Assembly (NCBI RefSeq): GCF_900465315.1
Contig: NZ_UBIX01000018.1
Length of the DNA: 64,000 nt
Strand: one strand, 5' to 3'
Source of the DNA: Asaia bogorensis_B
GTDB lineage: Bacteria > Pseudomonadota > Alphaproteobacteria > Acetobacterales > Acetobacteraceae
Shown: positions 35,918 through 43,709 of the stretch, piece after piece
Position numbering within the stretch: the stretch's first letter is position 1
Layout: every line of letters starts with the position of its first letter
Translations under genes and position numbers: made by a program
Notes under the pieces: generated by a model
The model's database searches: none
Told to the model about the DNA's origin: nothing
What the model saw: the letters and a program-made list of their open reading frames with translations, nothing else

Positions 35918-36717
35918 ACGCCCTCCCTCCCGCTCTCGGCCCCTGCCCCTCGGCCACAGCATGGACAGTCAGGGTCGGCTGGGAGATCGAAACTGCGAAA
36001 ACTCGCCTCCAACGCGTGCCAGATGAGAACACGACCGCTCATGCTGCGCCCAAGACTCAGGATTTCCTTCAGGGCCTCGGTCGCCATCAACGTGCCGATC
36101 ACCCCCGTAACAGCGCCGAAAATGCCCGCCTGACCGCAGCTCAGCGCCGCGTTTTCATCGGCATCGGGATAAAGGCAGCGATAGCAGGGGCCACCACGTT
36201 GGGGAGCAAAGGTGGAAAGGCTCCCCTCAAAGCGCTGCACAGCGCCCGAAACGAGCGTTTTGCCCAAGGCATGACAGCAATCAGCCACCGCGTATCGCGT
36301 TGTGAAGTTGTCACTGCCGTCACAAACGAGGTCGTACTGGCTGACAAGTGAGGGCAGATTATCGGCACCCACGCGCAGGTCATGCGGTATGACCTCGATA
36401 CCCGGATTGAGTCCGCCGAGCCTTTCCGCCGCCTGCTCGGCCTTCCCGCTCCCGATATCCTGCGTGGAAAACAGGATCTGCCGTTGCAGATTGCTTAGCT
36501 CCACCCTGTCATCATCCACCAGCCCGATGCGACCGACACCTGCCGCTGCGAGATAAAGAGACAGCGGACTGCCGAGCCCCCCTGCACCGATCACGAGCAC
36601 TGACGAGTCGCGCAGCTTCGCCTGCCCTGATGCGCCCACTTCGGGCAGCAGGATATGGCGTGAATAGCGGTGCAGTTCCTCGTCGGTGAAGGTCAGATCA
36701 GACAAGATGGGCGACAT
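35914..36717 (-). CDS. moeB: Molybdopterin-synthase adenylyltransferase MoeB/ThiF family
   Basis: This is a 267-residue E1-like enzyme. The nucleotide-binding loop VIGAGGLGSPLSLYLAAAGVG is at 42-62, the adenylation-site DDDRVELSNLQRQ is at 68-80, and the two zinc CxxC pairs are Cys178/Cys181 and Cys251/Cys254. It adenylates the C-terminal glycine of a ubiquitin-like carrier (MoaD or ThiS). The catalytic-type cysteine region ALSCGQAGIFG is also present. No moaD or thiS gene is in view, so the partner is elsewhere. It heads a minus-strand run moeB, dsrE-like, SH3 protein, pyk. Confidence 0.92.
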   Translation of the reverse strand: MSPILSDLTFTDEELHRYSRHILLPEVGASGQAKLRDSSVLVIGAGGLGSPLSLYLAAAGVGRIGLVDDDRVELSNLQRQILFSTQDIGSGKAEQAAERLGGLNPGIEVIPHDLRVGADNLPSLVSQYDLVCDGSDNFTTRYAVADCCHALGKTLVSGAVQRFEGSLSTFAPQRGGPCYRCLYPDADENAALSCGQAGIFGAVTGVIGTLMATEALKEILSLGRSMSGRVLIWHALEASFRSFDLPADPDCPCCGRGAGAESGREGV

Positions 36718-36926
36718 TGCGAAGAGGGAATCCGGGCTGGAAAGAAAACTTCATCGGCTTTCAGGATTTAGATGACAAAAGCCTGCATGATCCCATAGCA
36801 TAGTGATGTTCAGTGAAGAAAACAGAGGCATCTGCCATTCGGAACCAGGCTTGTTACCGGCTTGATCGATAAAGGCACGCATAGGCTGCGTGTTCACGTC
36901 CCTTTCGCCAGTTGCAGAGAAAAGAA

Positions 36927-37517
36927 ATGAGAGACCCCGCAGGATTGCCCCCGGCAGGAATGCCCGTAGAACTCGCAACGTTCCCGGACAGGCTGTCATG
37001 GCCATCCAGCAGGAAGCTGCCTCATATTGCGGGCGCCCTGATGGTTGCCCTTGTCTGCATCTATGCGCTCTCGCCTTATCTGGCGCTCTGGTCGCTTTCC
37101 TCTGCCCTGCGCACGCATGACACGACGACCCTTGCCCAGCATATCGACTGGAGTGCGCTGACGACCAGCCTGAAAACCGAGGCGATCGATGCGCTGATCG
37201 GACCACCGCCAGCAGCTGACGATCTGCCTGATTTCGGCTCATCTTTTGCAACCAGCGCTGTCTCACATGCGATCGATACACGCCTCACACCTGAGCTGCT
37301 GATGACCTTCGCCTCCCAGATGGTCACAGGACACCAGCCTGCGGCTTCCCTGAGCATGAGCCAGCTTTACAGCAGGCTCTCGGCTCATTTCGTCTCGCCG
37401 CTGCGCTTCGAGGCTGGGCTCGTCACGACCCCTGGTCAGAAACCAGCCATCGTGCACATGAAGTTCGAGCAGTGGCACTGGAAGATCACGCAGCTGGATC
37501 TTCCGAAGGCGGCCTGA
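36927..37517 (+). CDS. DUF2939 domain membrane-anchored protein
   Basis: The product has about 196 residues with one membrane helix near the N terminus (HIAGALMVALVCIYALSPYL). A DUF2939-type periplasmic region with the family pattern LWSLSSALRTHDTTTLAQHI follows, and continues to about residue 190. DUF2939 proteins have no known function. The start is unsure: ATG 36927 follows a purine-rich GAGAAAAGA, and ATG 36960 is possible. It is divergent from moeB and transcribed alone. Confidence is good for the coding call and moderate for the family. Confidence 0.75.
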   Translation: MRDPAGLPPAGMPVELATFPDRLSWPSSRKLPHIAGALMVALVCIYALSPYLALWSLSSALRTHDTTTLAQHIDWSALTTSLKTEAIDALIGPPPAADDLPDFGSSFATSAVSHAIDTRLTPELLMTFASQMVTGHQPAASLSMSQLYSRLSAHFVSPLRFEAGLVTTPGQKPAIVHMKFEQWHWKITQLDLPKAA

Positions 37518-37592
37518 TCTCCGCCCTGAGCCCGAGCCTGGAGGCAAGCCATGCGAAGGGTTGGGAGCGGCACGTATTATATCACTGGCTTA

Positions 37593-38642
37593 TCAACCCC
37601 TCGGTCGAAACCCCAGCCCGAGGCGACGCAGAATACGAGCGACCGCGTAGGGCACCACCAGCATTCTTCGTGATTTCTGCTTCAGACAAAGCTGATACAG
37701 ACGCAGCTTGAGACGATCTTCCAGGCGCAAGCGGGTGTTGGCTGCCATGAGCGACGCGAAAGTATCGAGCATCCCGACCAGTTCGTCGCTGTATTGAGCC
37801 ATACGTTTTTCATGCTCATAGCGGGCAAAATAGATTGATTTGAAAGCCTCACCGGCGATCAGATTGCAGAAACGTGGGAAGATCAGATCACGCACATAGA
37901 CACTGCGCCGTTCAGGGTCCGAGTCGAACATACTGCAGAGCTTGCTGATATAGCGCATCCGGCTACGGCTCATCCGAATGCTGTACGAGGTGCTGTTCTT
38001 GTTGATGCACCAGACCGTCACAGCCTGAGGGAAAAAGTAGTTTGTGTAGCCTTCGCGGAAAATCCTGAGGAAAAGGTCATCATCCTCATACCCCATGAAT
38101 TGCGGATCAAAGCCCCCCACAGCCTCGAATGCCACGCGGCTGATAATGGAGGCTGAGGGGAGAACATGCATGTCCCGCTCAAGGAGATCCTCAATCGAAA
38201 TCTTGGGATGCTTGCTGTAGCGCGCGGCAATAGAGGTGGCGACAATGTGCCCTTCCTCATCGGCTTCCATCAGTTCGCCATAGGCCCAACCAAAATGAGG
38301 GTCTTCATCCCGCACCTGCTCAAGCAGCAACTCGATATGATTTTTGAGAAAAAAATCATCCTGATCGAGGAAGCATATATAGGCCGACGTCGCTAGAGAG
38401 ACGCCGAGATTGCGCGCGCTCCCCTGACCGCCATTCTCCTTGCGATGCACCGCAACCCCGGCACGTTCGGCGATCTCCGCCAGGGCCGCAGTCTCAGCCT
38501 CATTCGATCCGTCATCAATGATCAGGAACTCATCAGGGGCAATCGTTTGTGAGAGGACGCTCTGTATGGCGCGCTCGATATATCTCGCACCGTTATAGAA
38601 AGGGATAATGACGGCAACAGAACTCAGCCTTGCATCGGCCAT
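37593..38642 (-). CDS. Glycosyltransferase family 2 protein
   Basis: This is a 349-residue GT-A enzyme. Motifs are VIIPFYNGARYIERAIQSVL at 11-30, DDGS at 43-46, ENGGQGSARNLG at 69-80, the metal motif DQDD at 93-96, and GYEDDDLFLRIF near 183-194, the expected base region. It has no signal or membrane span and probably makes an O-antigen, capsule or exopolysaccharide linkage from a nucleotide sugar. It stands alone between two unrelated small genes. The donor sugar is unknown. Confidence 0.88.
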   Translation of the reverse strand: MADARLSSVAVIIPFYNGARYIERAIQSVLSQTIAPDEFLIIDDGSNEAETAALAEIAERAGVAVHRKENGGQGSARNLGVSLATSAYICFLDQDDFFLKNHIELLLEQVRDEDPHFGWAYGELMEADEEGHIVATSIAARYSKHPKISIEDLLERDMHVLPSASIISRVAFEAVGGFDPQFMGYEDDDLFLRIFREGYTNYFFPQAVTVWCINKNSTSYSIRMSRSRMRYISKLCSMFDSDPERRSVYVRDLIFPRFCNLIAGEAFKSIYFARYEHEKRMAQYSDELVGMLDTFASLMAANTRLRLEDRLKLRLYQLCLKQKSRRMLVVPYAVARILRRLGLGFRPRG

Positions 38643-39031
38643 GGGTAAACGATCCTCTCACGCCAGGCTTATGCAACGGGACGCCACCTGCTCGATGACA
38701 CAAGGCCTGACAAGGCTTTCCAGATGCAGGCACGCCATCACACCTGCGCATCCGTCACAGAGGCCATGATGGTGCCACCCTCGTCGGGAGCCCCGCTCCC
38801 GCTTCTATGAAACACTTCTGGTAATGTGGACGGGGACAGAGGCCAAACTGAGGCACAGATAAAGATATACCCTGCCGTGTCCGGGCCACACTGCCTCGGG
38901 CACAACCTGCGGCCAGGATCCGGCGTCCATGAGCCACGCATATAGTATAGTGTCACATTCCGGGGCCGGGAGCCTTACGCGTTGCGGGTTCGCACCTGAT
39001 AAAGCACGCGGCACCCGGCCGTGAGCCCTGA
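38643..39031. other. Gene-free stretch between glycosyltransferase start and DUF3126 stop
   Basis: These 389 bases hold no frame with convincing codon use or a Shine-Dalgarno. They contain the promoter for the glycosyltransferase gene on the minus strand and the end of the DUF3126 transcript. Some stop-poor frames exist on the minus strand, but none resembles a known protein. I see no tRNA or known RNA fold. Confidence 0.5.
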
Positions 39032-39256
39032 TCAGGCCGGGGGAAGGTCTTCCTCAAGCACGGTGATGTGAATGGCATAGGAGACCTCGCCCTCATCATC
39101 GTCGCGATGCACAGTACCAATGACCTCGCCATTAACAGCCAGTTCGACCGTATGGCCCGCCCGTGCCGGGGCATTGACGGTCAGATGCGAAGCGCCGAGC
39201 AACCGACGGAGGGTCGTTTGCAGACGGGACAGTTCCGAAGCGGAAATAACAGACAT
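39032..39256 (-). CDS. DUF3126 family small protein
   Basis: This 74-residue protein matches the DUF3126 pattern: an N-terminal helix (ELSRLQTTLRRLLG), a beta-region with ELAVNGEVIGTVHRDDDEGEVSY, and a short C-terminal strand ending in VLEEDLPPA. DUF3126 is a small protein family mostly from alphaproteobacteria with no assigned role. It has no signal peptide or membrane segment. ATG 39256 follows CCAGGAG about 4 bases upstream. It appears to be a single-gene transcript. Confidence 0.85.
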   Translation of the reverse strand: MSVISASELSRLQTTLRRLLGASHLTVNAPARAGHTVELAVNGEVIGTVHRDDDEGEVSYAIHITVLEEDLPPA

Positions 39257-39427
39257 GATAACTCCTGGGGTTTGGCAGGTTTTGCGATCTGTAGAACATC
39301 CCGCCCCCCGGCGAAACCACCTTTGCTCGGTCCTGGGATTCGGTCAGCAGGCCACGATCCTGCCATGATTGGACGGCAGGCTTCACGCCTTCGTCATTGA
39401 TCCGGCACCTTCAGGACAGGGGGACCT

Positions 39428-39913
39428 ATGCGCCACGCCTTCTCTGCTCTTGCACTCTTTGCCCTGACATCAGTCGGATTGGGTCATGCCGCCACGATTC
39501 CTGCCCATTTTGGTTCCGCACTCTCACGGCAGATTTCCAGCGACGGCCCCAGAGCTGTGGCATGGTCCCTCACGCTCAATCACGACTGGGCCAAGGTTGA
39601 GCAGAACGTAGCAACAAATGATCCGGCGCTGAGCTCAGCCACATTGAGGGCATTGCTGGATTACACGCCGCGTTTCGAACGATCTGCCATGCAGCACGCC
39701 CTGCGCATGCGAATGCAGACTGATGCTCTCGCCGGGCTGGCAGTCTTGTCGCCCGTTTCGCACAGCCCCTATTCAGGGCGCGCCATATGCGGTGCCGGAG
39801 AAGCACGCTGGAAGCACCAGGTGGCTCCCATGATCACGGCAACGCATGACATCGTCTACGCCTTGCAACGCGAGGCATGTTTAAATGCGTTAAGGTTACA
39901 TTCCGGGCGTTGA
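39428..39913 (+). CDS. Secreted protein of unknown function
   Basis: The 161-residue product has a clear signal peptide (1-21, MRHAFSALALFALTSVGLGHA). The mature part is mostly helical with two cysteines (ICGAGE and REACLNAL near the C terminus), which could form a disulfide. I recognise no family. An AGGGGG stretch ends about 4 bases before ATG 39428, so the start is sound. It is followed 104 bases later by a lipoprotein gene on the same strand, and the two could share a transcript. Confidence 0.7.
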   Translation: MRHAFSALALFALTSVGLGHAATIPAHFGSALSRQISSDGPRAVAWSLTLNHDWAKVEQNVATNDPALSSATLRALLDYTPRFERSAMQHALRMRMQTDALAGLAVLSPVSHSPYSGRAICGAGEARWKHQVAPMITATHDIVYALQREACLNALRLHSGR

Positions 39914-40017
39914 ATCGCGTGGCGTGAGCAGGCACACAGAACTTCTTCCCTCAGGTTCTGTTGTCATAACGAAACCCTTCCGGGTTCCTTGCTCCCTTTT
40001 CGCATCGAGGAAAATCT

Positions 40018-40608
40018 TTGACTTCCACCCTGCGTCTCGCCCTCGGCGTTCTCCCGCTCGTGGGCCTCACTGGCTGCGGCTATTTCGACTCTCGCGAAGC
40101 CCACAGGGCACAGCTTGCCATGATCGGCATGACATCGAACGACCTTCAGGCCTGTGCCGGTATTCCGGCATCAACCAAGACCCTGAACGACACCACGCAG
40201 ATCTATCAGTATACTGCGACCATGAACCTGCCCACGGCAAGCGATTCAACGATCATCCCGGTTCAACAACTCTTGAACATGACCCAGGTCACCCTCGGCG
40301 GGGCAGGCACGACCTGCAAGGCAATCATCCGTCTTGATCATGACCGGGTCTCCGAGGTCCATTACGCCGGTGATGATGATGAGATCATCGGCTCCGACGG
40401 TATCTGTTCGATTATTACCCGTGGGTGCGCCAGACAGCCCGAGGCCAGCATGCGCAAGGTCAGCGGTGGTCCATTCGGGCCAGTTTCCGCCTTCCACTCC
40501 CCTGCGGCGCCTAACCAGAGCACGACTGCGACCTACAACAAGCAGTCCGGCGAGACCGTGCCGAACTACACCGACAAATCAAAGCCAGTTATCGTACCAC
40601 GGCCCTGA
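40018..40608 (+). CDS. Lipoprotein of BamE-like type
   Basis: The 196-residue protein starts at TTG 40018, with GAGGAAAA about 5 bases upstream, and carries a lipoprotein signal (PLVGLTGC, Cys20). After it comes a BamE/SmpA-like stretch (MIGMTSNDLQACAGIPASTK) with conserved cysteines, then a low-complexity Ser/Thr/Pro-rich tail. It shares the MIG-x-S/T-xxDL/V pattern with the partial lipoprotein at the left edge. It overlaps the convergent pdxJ by 20 bases. The role is unknown; outer-membrane attachment is inferred. Confidence 0.72.
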   Translation: MTSTLRLALGVLPLVGLTGCGYFDSREAHRAQLAMIGMTSNDLQACAGIPASTKTLNDTTQIYQYTATMNLPTASDSTIIPVQQLLNMTQVTLGGAGTTCKAIIRLDHDRVSEVHYAGDDDEIIGSDGICSIITRGCARQPEASMRKVSGGPFGPVSAFHSPAAPNQSTTATYNKQSGETVPNYTDKSKPVIVPRP

Positions 40609-41320
40609 ACAGCGCTCCGGTCGCGATTTCCTGCTTCATGCGGGCAATTGCGGCGGGCAAGCCGCTGAAGATTGCCTCTCCAATCAGGAAATGTCCGATG
40701 TTGAGCTCTTTCAGCCCGGGCAGACCCGCCACCCGTCCCACATTGGCGTAAGTGAGCCCATGACCGGCATGAAGCTCCAGCCCGTTCGCTGTAGCAGCCT
40801 GCGCGCCCGCAAAAAGCCTCTGGAACTCTGCCTCGCCGTCGTCATGGGCATAAGCGCCGGTATGGAGTTCCACCACCTGTCCACCGATTGCGGCCGCAGC
40901 CTCGATCTGGACAGGGTCAGGGTCCACGAAAAGCGAGACACGGATACCGGCGTCTTTGAGCCTCGCCACCTTGCCGCGTAGATCATTCATCTGGCCTGCC
41001 ACGTCGAGGCCGCCTTCGGTCGTCACTTCCTCGCGTCGCTCGGGCACAAGACAACAGGCATGAGGGCGCAAGGCGCAGGCCATACCAACCATTTCTTCCG
41101 TCGCGCCCATCTCGAAATTGAGCGGCACAGTCAGTTCACGACGTAGCCTCTGCATATCGTCATCACGTATGTGGCGCCGGTCCTCGCGCAGATGGGCCGT
41201 AATACCGTCAGCGCCATGCATGGCTGCCAGCAGGGCTGCCCCGACCGGATCGGGATGCGTGCCACCCCGGGCATTACGTACGGTCGCCACGTGATCGATA
41301 TTCACGCCAAGTCGTATCAT
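40589..41320 (-). CDS. pdxJ: Pyridoxine 5'-phosphate synthase
   Basis: This is a 243-residue TIM-barrel enzyme. The opening RLGVNIDHVATVRNARGG is the PdxJ N-terminal signature, followed by ADGITAHLREDRRHIRDDD, the catalytic NFEMGATEEM segment, ELHTGAYA, and LELHAGHGLTYANVG with the terminal active-site histidine. It condenses 1-deoxyxylulose 5-phosphate with 3-amino-2-oxopropyl phosphate. Its ATG overlaps the pdxA stop (ATGA), so the last two steps before the oxidase are co-translated. Confidence 0.96.
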   Translation of the reverse strand: MIRLGVNIDHVATVRNARGGTHPDPVGAALLAAMHGADGITAHLREDRRHIRDDDMQRLRRELTVPLNFEMGATEEMVGMACALRPHACCLVPERREEVTTEGGLDVAGQMNDLRGKVARLKDAGIRVSLFVDPDPVQIEAAAAIGGQVVELHTGAYAHDDGEAEFQRLFAGAQAATANGLELHAGHGLTYANVGRVAGLPGLKELNIGHFLIGEAIFSGLPAAIARMKQEIATGALFRAVVR

Positions 41321-42303
41321 GGTCTTTTTTCCTTGCCTGAGGCACGTCTCGCGCCAAGGTCGCGCGCAAGACGCAAGGCTGAAAGCAGGCTCGTCGGATC
41401 GGCCCTGTTTTTACCTGCAATCGCAAAGGCTGTCCCGTGGTCGGGCGATGTCCTGACAATAGGCAGGCCCAGTGTCACATTCACACCACTGGCCATGTCG
41501 AGCGTCTTGAGCGGTATCAGCGCCTGATCGTGATACATGCACAGCGCCGCGTCATAGAGTGGCCGTGCAAGGTCCGTGAAAAGCGTATCGGGCGGATACG
41601 GGCCGCGGGCATCAATGCCAGATTCGCGCAGAATCCTGATGGCCGGTTCAATCATGACCTGCTCTTCCAGGCCCATCACACCGCCCTCGCCCGCATGAGG
41701 ATTCAGGCCAGCCACGGCAATACGTGGCGCCTCAAACCCGAAGTCACGGCGCAAAGCCCGGGCAAGTGCCTTGCCAACTTGCACGATTTTATCCGTCGTC
41801 AGACTGTCCAGCGCTTCGCGCAGGCTGACATGCACCGTGACCGGCACCACACGCAGCTGTGGCGAGGCCAGCATCATGATTTCCTCACCCGGCACGCCGC
41901 AGAGCGAGGCCAGGAATTCGGTATGACCCGGAAAGCCGAAACCGGCAGCTTTCAGCACCGCCTTGCTGATCGGATTGGTCACGACGGCGCTGACACGCCC
42001 CTCCAGCGCCAGCCGGGTTGCGCGCTCGATCGAGGCGATCACCTGACCTGCCATTGCGGAATCGGGCTGGCCCGGCACAACAGGGCCGGGAAGATACACG
42101 GGCAGAACAGGCAGGGCATGGGCGAATACCGCCTCTGCCTGCTCGGCTCCGTCCACGATCTGCGTGGGGATCCCCTCGATCAGGGCCGGATCACCGATCC
42201 ACACAAACCCTTCGCCCTGTGTCCTGAGTTGCTCCCAGGCCTTGACGGTCAGTTCTGGGCCGATCCCGGCGGGATCGCCCATGGTGAGTGCAGGCAGCAT
42301 CAT
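41317..42303 (-). CDS. pdxA: 4-hydroxythreonine-4-phosphate dehydrogenase
   Basis: This is a 328-residue PdxA dehydrogenase: TMGDPAGIGPELTVKA near the N terminus, TNPISKAVLKAAGF, GHTEFLA with metal-ligand histidine, AGLNPHAGEGG, CMYHDQALIPLKTL and RTSPDHGTAF. It makes the amino-oxopropyl phosphate substrate of PdxJ. Candidate starts are a GTG at 42321 (overlapping the upstream stop) and ATGs at 42303 and 42300; GAGGGGGG lies just upstream of 42303, so I chose it. It sits between the M20 dipeptidase and pdxJ. Confidence 0.95.
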   Translation of the reverse strand: MMLPALTMGDPAGIGPELTVKAWEQLRTQGEGFVWIGDPALIEGIPTQIVDGAEQAEAVFAHALPVLPVYLPGPVVPGQPDSAMAGQVIASIERATRLALEGRVSAVVTNPISKAVLKAAGFGFPGHTEFLASLCGVPGEEIMMLASPQLRVVPVTVHVSLREALDSLTTDKIVQVGKALARALRRDFGFEAPRIAVAGLNPHAGEGGVMGLEEQVMIEPAIRILRESGIDARGPYPPDTLFTDLARPLYDAALCMYHDQALIPLKTLDMASGVNVTLGLPIVRTSPDHGTAFAIAGKNRADPTSLLSALRLARDLGARRASGKEKRP

Positions 42304-42317
42304 GCCCCCCTCAAGGG

Positions 42318-43709
42318 TCACTTGGTGGAAAAGGCATCCAGGATACGAACCCAGGAGCGAATCCCCTTATGGAAGGATTCGACGCCATATTGCTCGTTGG
42401 GCGAGTGGATACGATCGTCATCCTGGGCAAACCCGACAAGAAGCGAGTCCATGTCGAGCGCTTCCTTGACTTCGGCAACGACAGGAATCGATCCACCGCA
42501 ACCGATCGACACGGCAGGAACGCCCCATTCCTCGCCCAGCGCGGCCAGGGCAGTTTTCAGAAACGGCCCCTCTTCCGGCACGGCAAAGCCGCTCGATGCA
42601 CCATGCTCGGCAAAGCTGACCTTGGCATCCACCGGCAGGACCGATCGGATATGGGCGCGGAACGCCTCACGTACGCGCTCCGGGTTCTGCCCCGGTACCA
42701 GGCGGAACGAAACCTTGGCCATTGCACGGGCAGGGAGCACGGTCTTGAAACCATCGCCCTCATACCCGCCCGAAATGCCGTTGATCTCGTAGCTCGGTCG
42801 GGCCCAGATCTGCTCGATGGCCGTAAAGCCATCCTCACCGGCAGCGCTCGACAGCCCCACCGGGCCAAGTGTCGCTGCGTCATCCGGGAAGATGGCCCGC
42901 CACTGAGCGCGAACCGTGTCGGATGGTGCAACCACCCCATCATAGAACCCGGGAAGCGTCACACGGCCCTTGTCGTCACGCACACTGCCAAGCGCCTTGC
43001 AGAGCAGTTCGATGGGGTTGCGCGCTGCATTACCGAACATGCCTGAATGAAGGTCATGCGTGGCACAGTCGATCACCACCTCCTCACCAACCAGCCCGCG
43101 CAGCCCCGTCGTGATCGCCGGTGTGCGCCGATCGGGCATGCCGGTGTCGCAAATCAGCGCCACATCGGCCTTGAGCTCCGCGGCGTTGGCCTTGAGGAAC
43201 GGCATCAGATTGGCCCCGCCGCTTTCTTCCTCCCCCTCGATCAGGATCGAGATCTTCAACGGCAGATCGCCCTTGATGACTTTCCAGGCGCGGCAGGCTT
43301 CGATGAAGGTGAGAAGCTGTCCCTTATCGTCCGATGCACCGCGCGCCACGATGATCTTGCGGCCATCGGCCTCCGTCACAATCGCGGGGTCGAAGGGATC
43401 GCTCTTCCACAGATTGAGCGGGTCCGTGGGCTGAACGTCATAATGGCCATAAAACAGCACATGCGGGCCGGATAACGCTGTCTGGTCATGACCCACAACC
43501 ATCGGGTGCCCGGCTGTTTCACGCACGCTGGCATCGAACCCGAGAGCTGAGAGTTCCTCACGCAACCATTCGGCGGCGGCCCTGCAATCGGCAGCGTGTT
43601 TCGGCTGGGCCGAAACACTCGGTATGCGCAGGAAGGCAAAAAGACGATCCAGACTTTTCTCCAGATCCCGGTCGACCTGCTGCAATACCGCTGCCGTGCT
43701 GTCAGTCAC
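42318..43709 (-). CDS. M20/M25/M40 family dipeptidase
   Basis: This is a 463-residue zinc peptidase. Motifs for both metals are visible: FYGHYDVQP, ARGASDDKG, ILIEGEEESGG with the catalytic Glu pair, ALICDTGM, and a C-terminal GGSIPVV segment. A dimerisation lid domain is inserted about residues 200-330. It cleaves dipeptides or N-acyl amino acids in the cytoplasm. The start is a GTG at 43709 that overlaps the upstream glycosyltransferase stop by 8 bases, so translation is coupled. It precedes pdxA by 14 bases. Confidence 0.9.
   Translation of the reverse strand: MTDSTAAVLQQVDRDLEKSLDRLFAFLRIPSVSAQPKHAADCRAAAEWLREELSALGFDASVRETAGHPMVVGHDQTALSGPHVLFYGHYDVQPTDPLNLWKSDPFDPAIVTEADGRKIIVARGASDDKGQLLTFIEACRAWKVIKGDLPLKISILIEGEEESGGANLMPFLKANAAELKADVALICDTGMPDRRTPAITTGLRGLVGEEVVIDCATHDLHSGMFGNAARNPIELLCKALGSVRDDKGRVTLPGFYDGVVAPSDTVRAQWRAIFPDDAATLGPVGLSSAAGEDGFTAIEQIWARPSYEINGISGGYEGDGFKTVLPARAMAKVSFRLVPGQNPERVREAFRAHIRSVLPVDAKVSFAEHGASSGFAVPEEGPFLKTALAALGEEWGVPAVSIGCGGSIPVVAEVKEALDMDSLLVGFAQDDDRIHSPNEQYGVESFHKGIRSWVRILDAFSTK

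Noticed and set aside
38983..39000. T-arm-like GCGGGTTCGCACC of a tRNA
   Set aside because: The matching stem bases and the other tRNA arms are missing on both strands.
38643..39031. 6S RNA, SRP RNA or a short coding gene
   Set aside because: No recognised core motifs, no Shine-Dalgarno linked to a protein-like frame, and the longest frames have unlikely composition.
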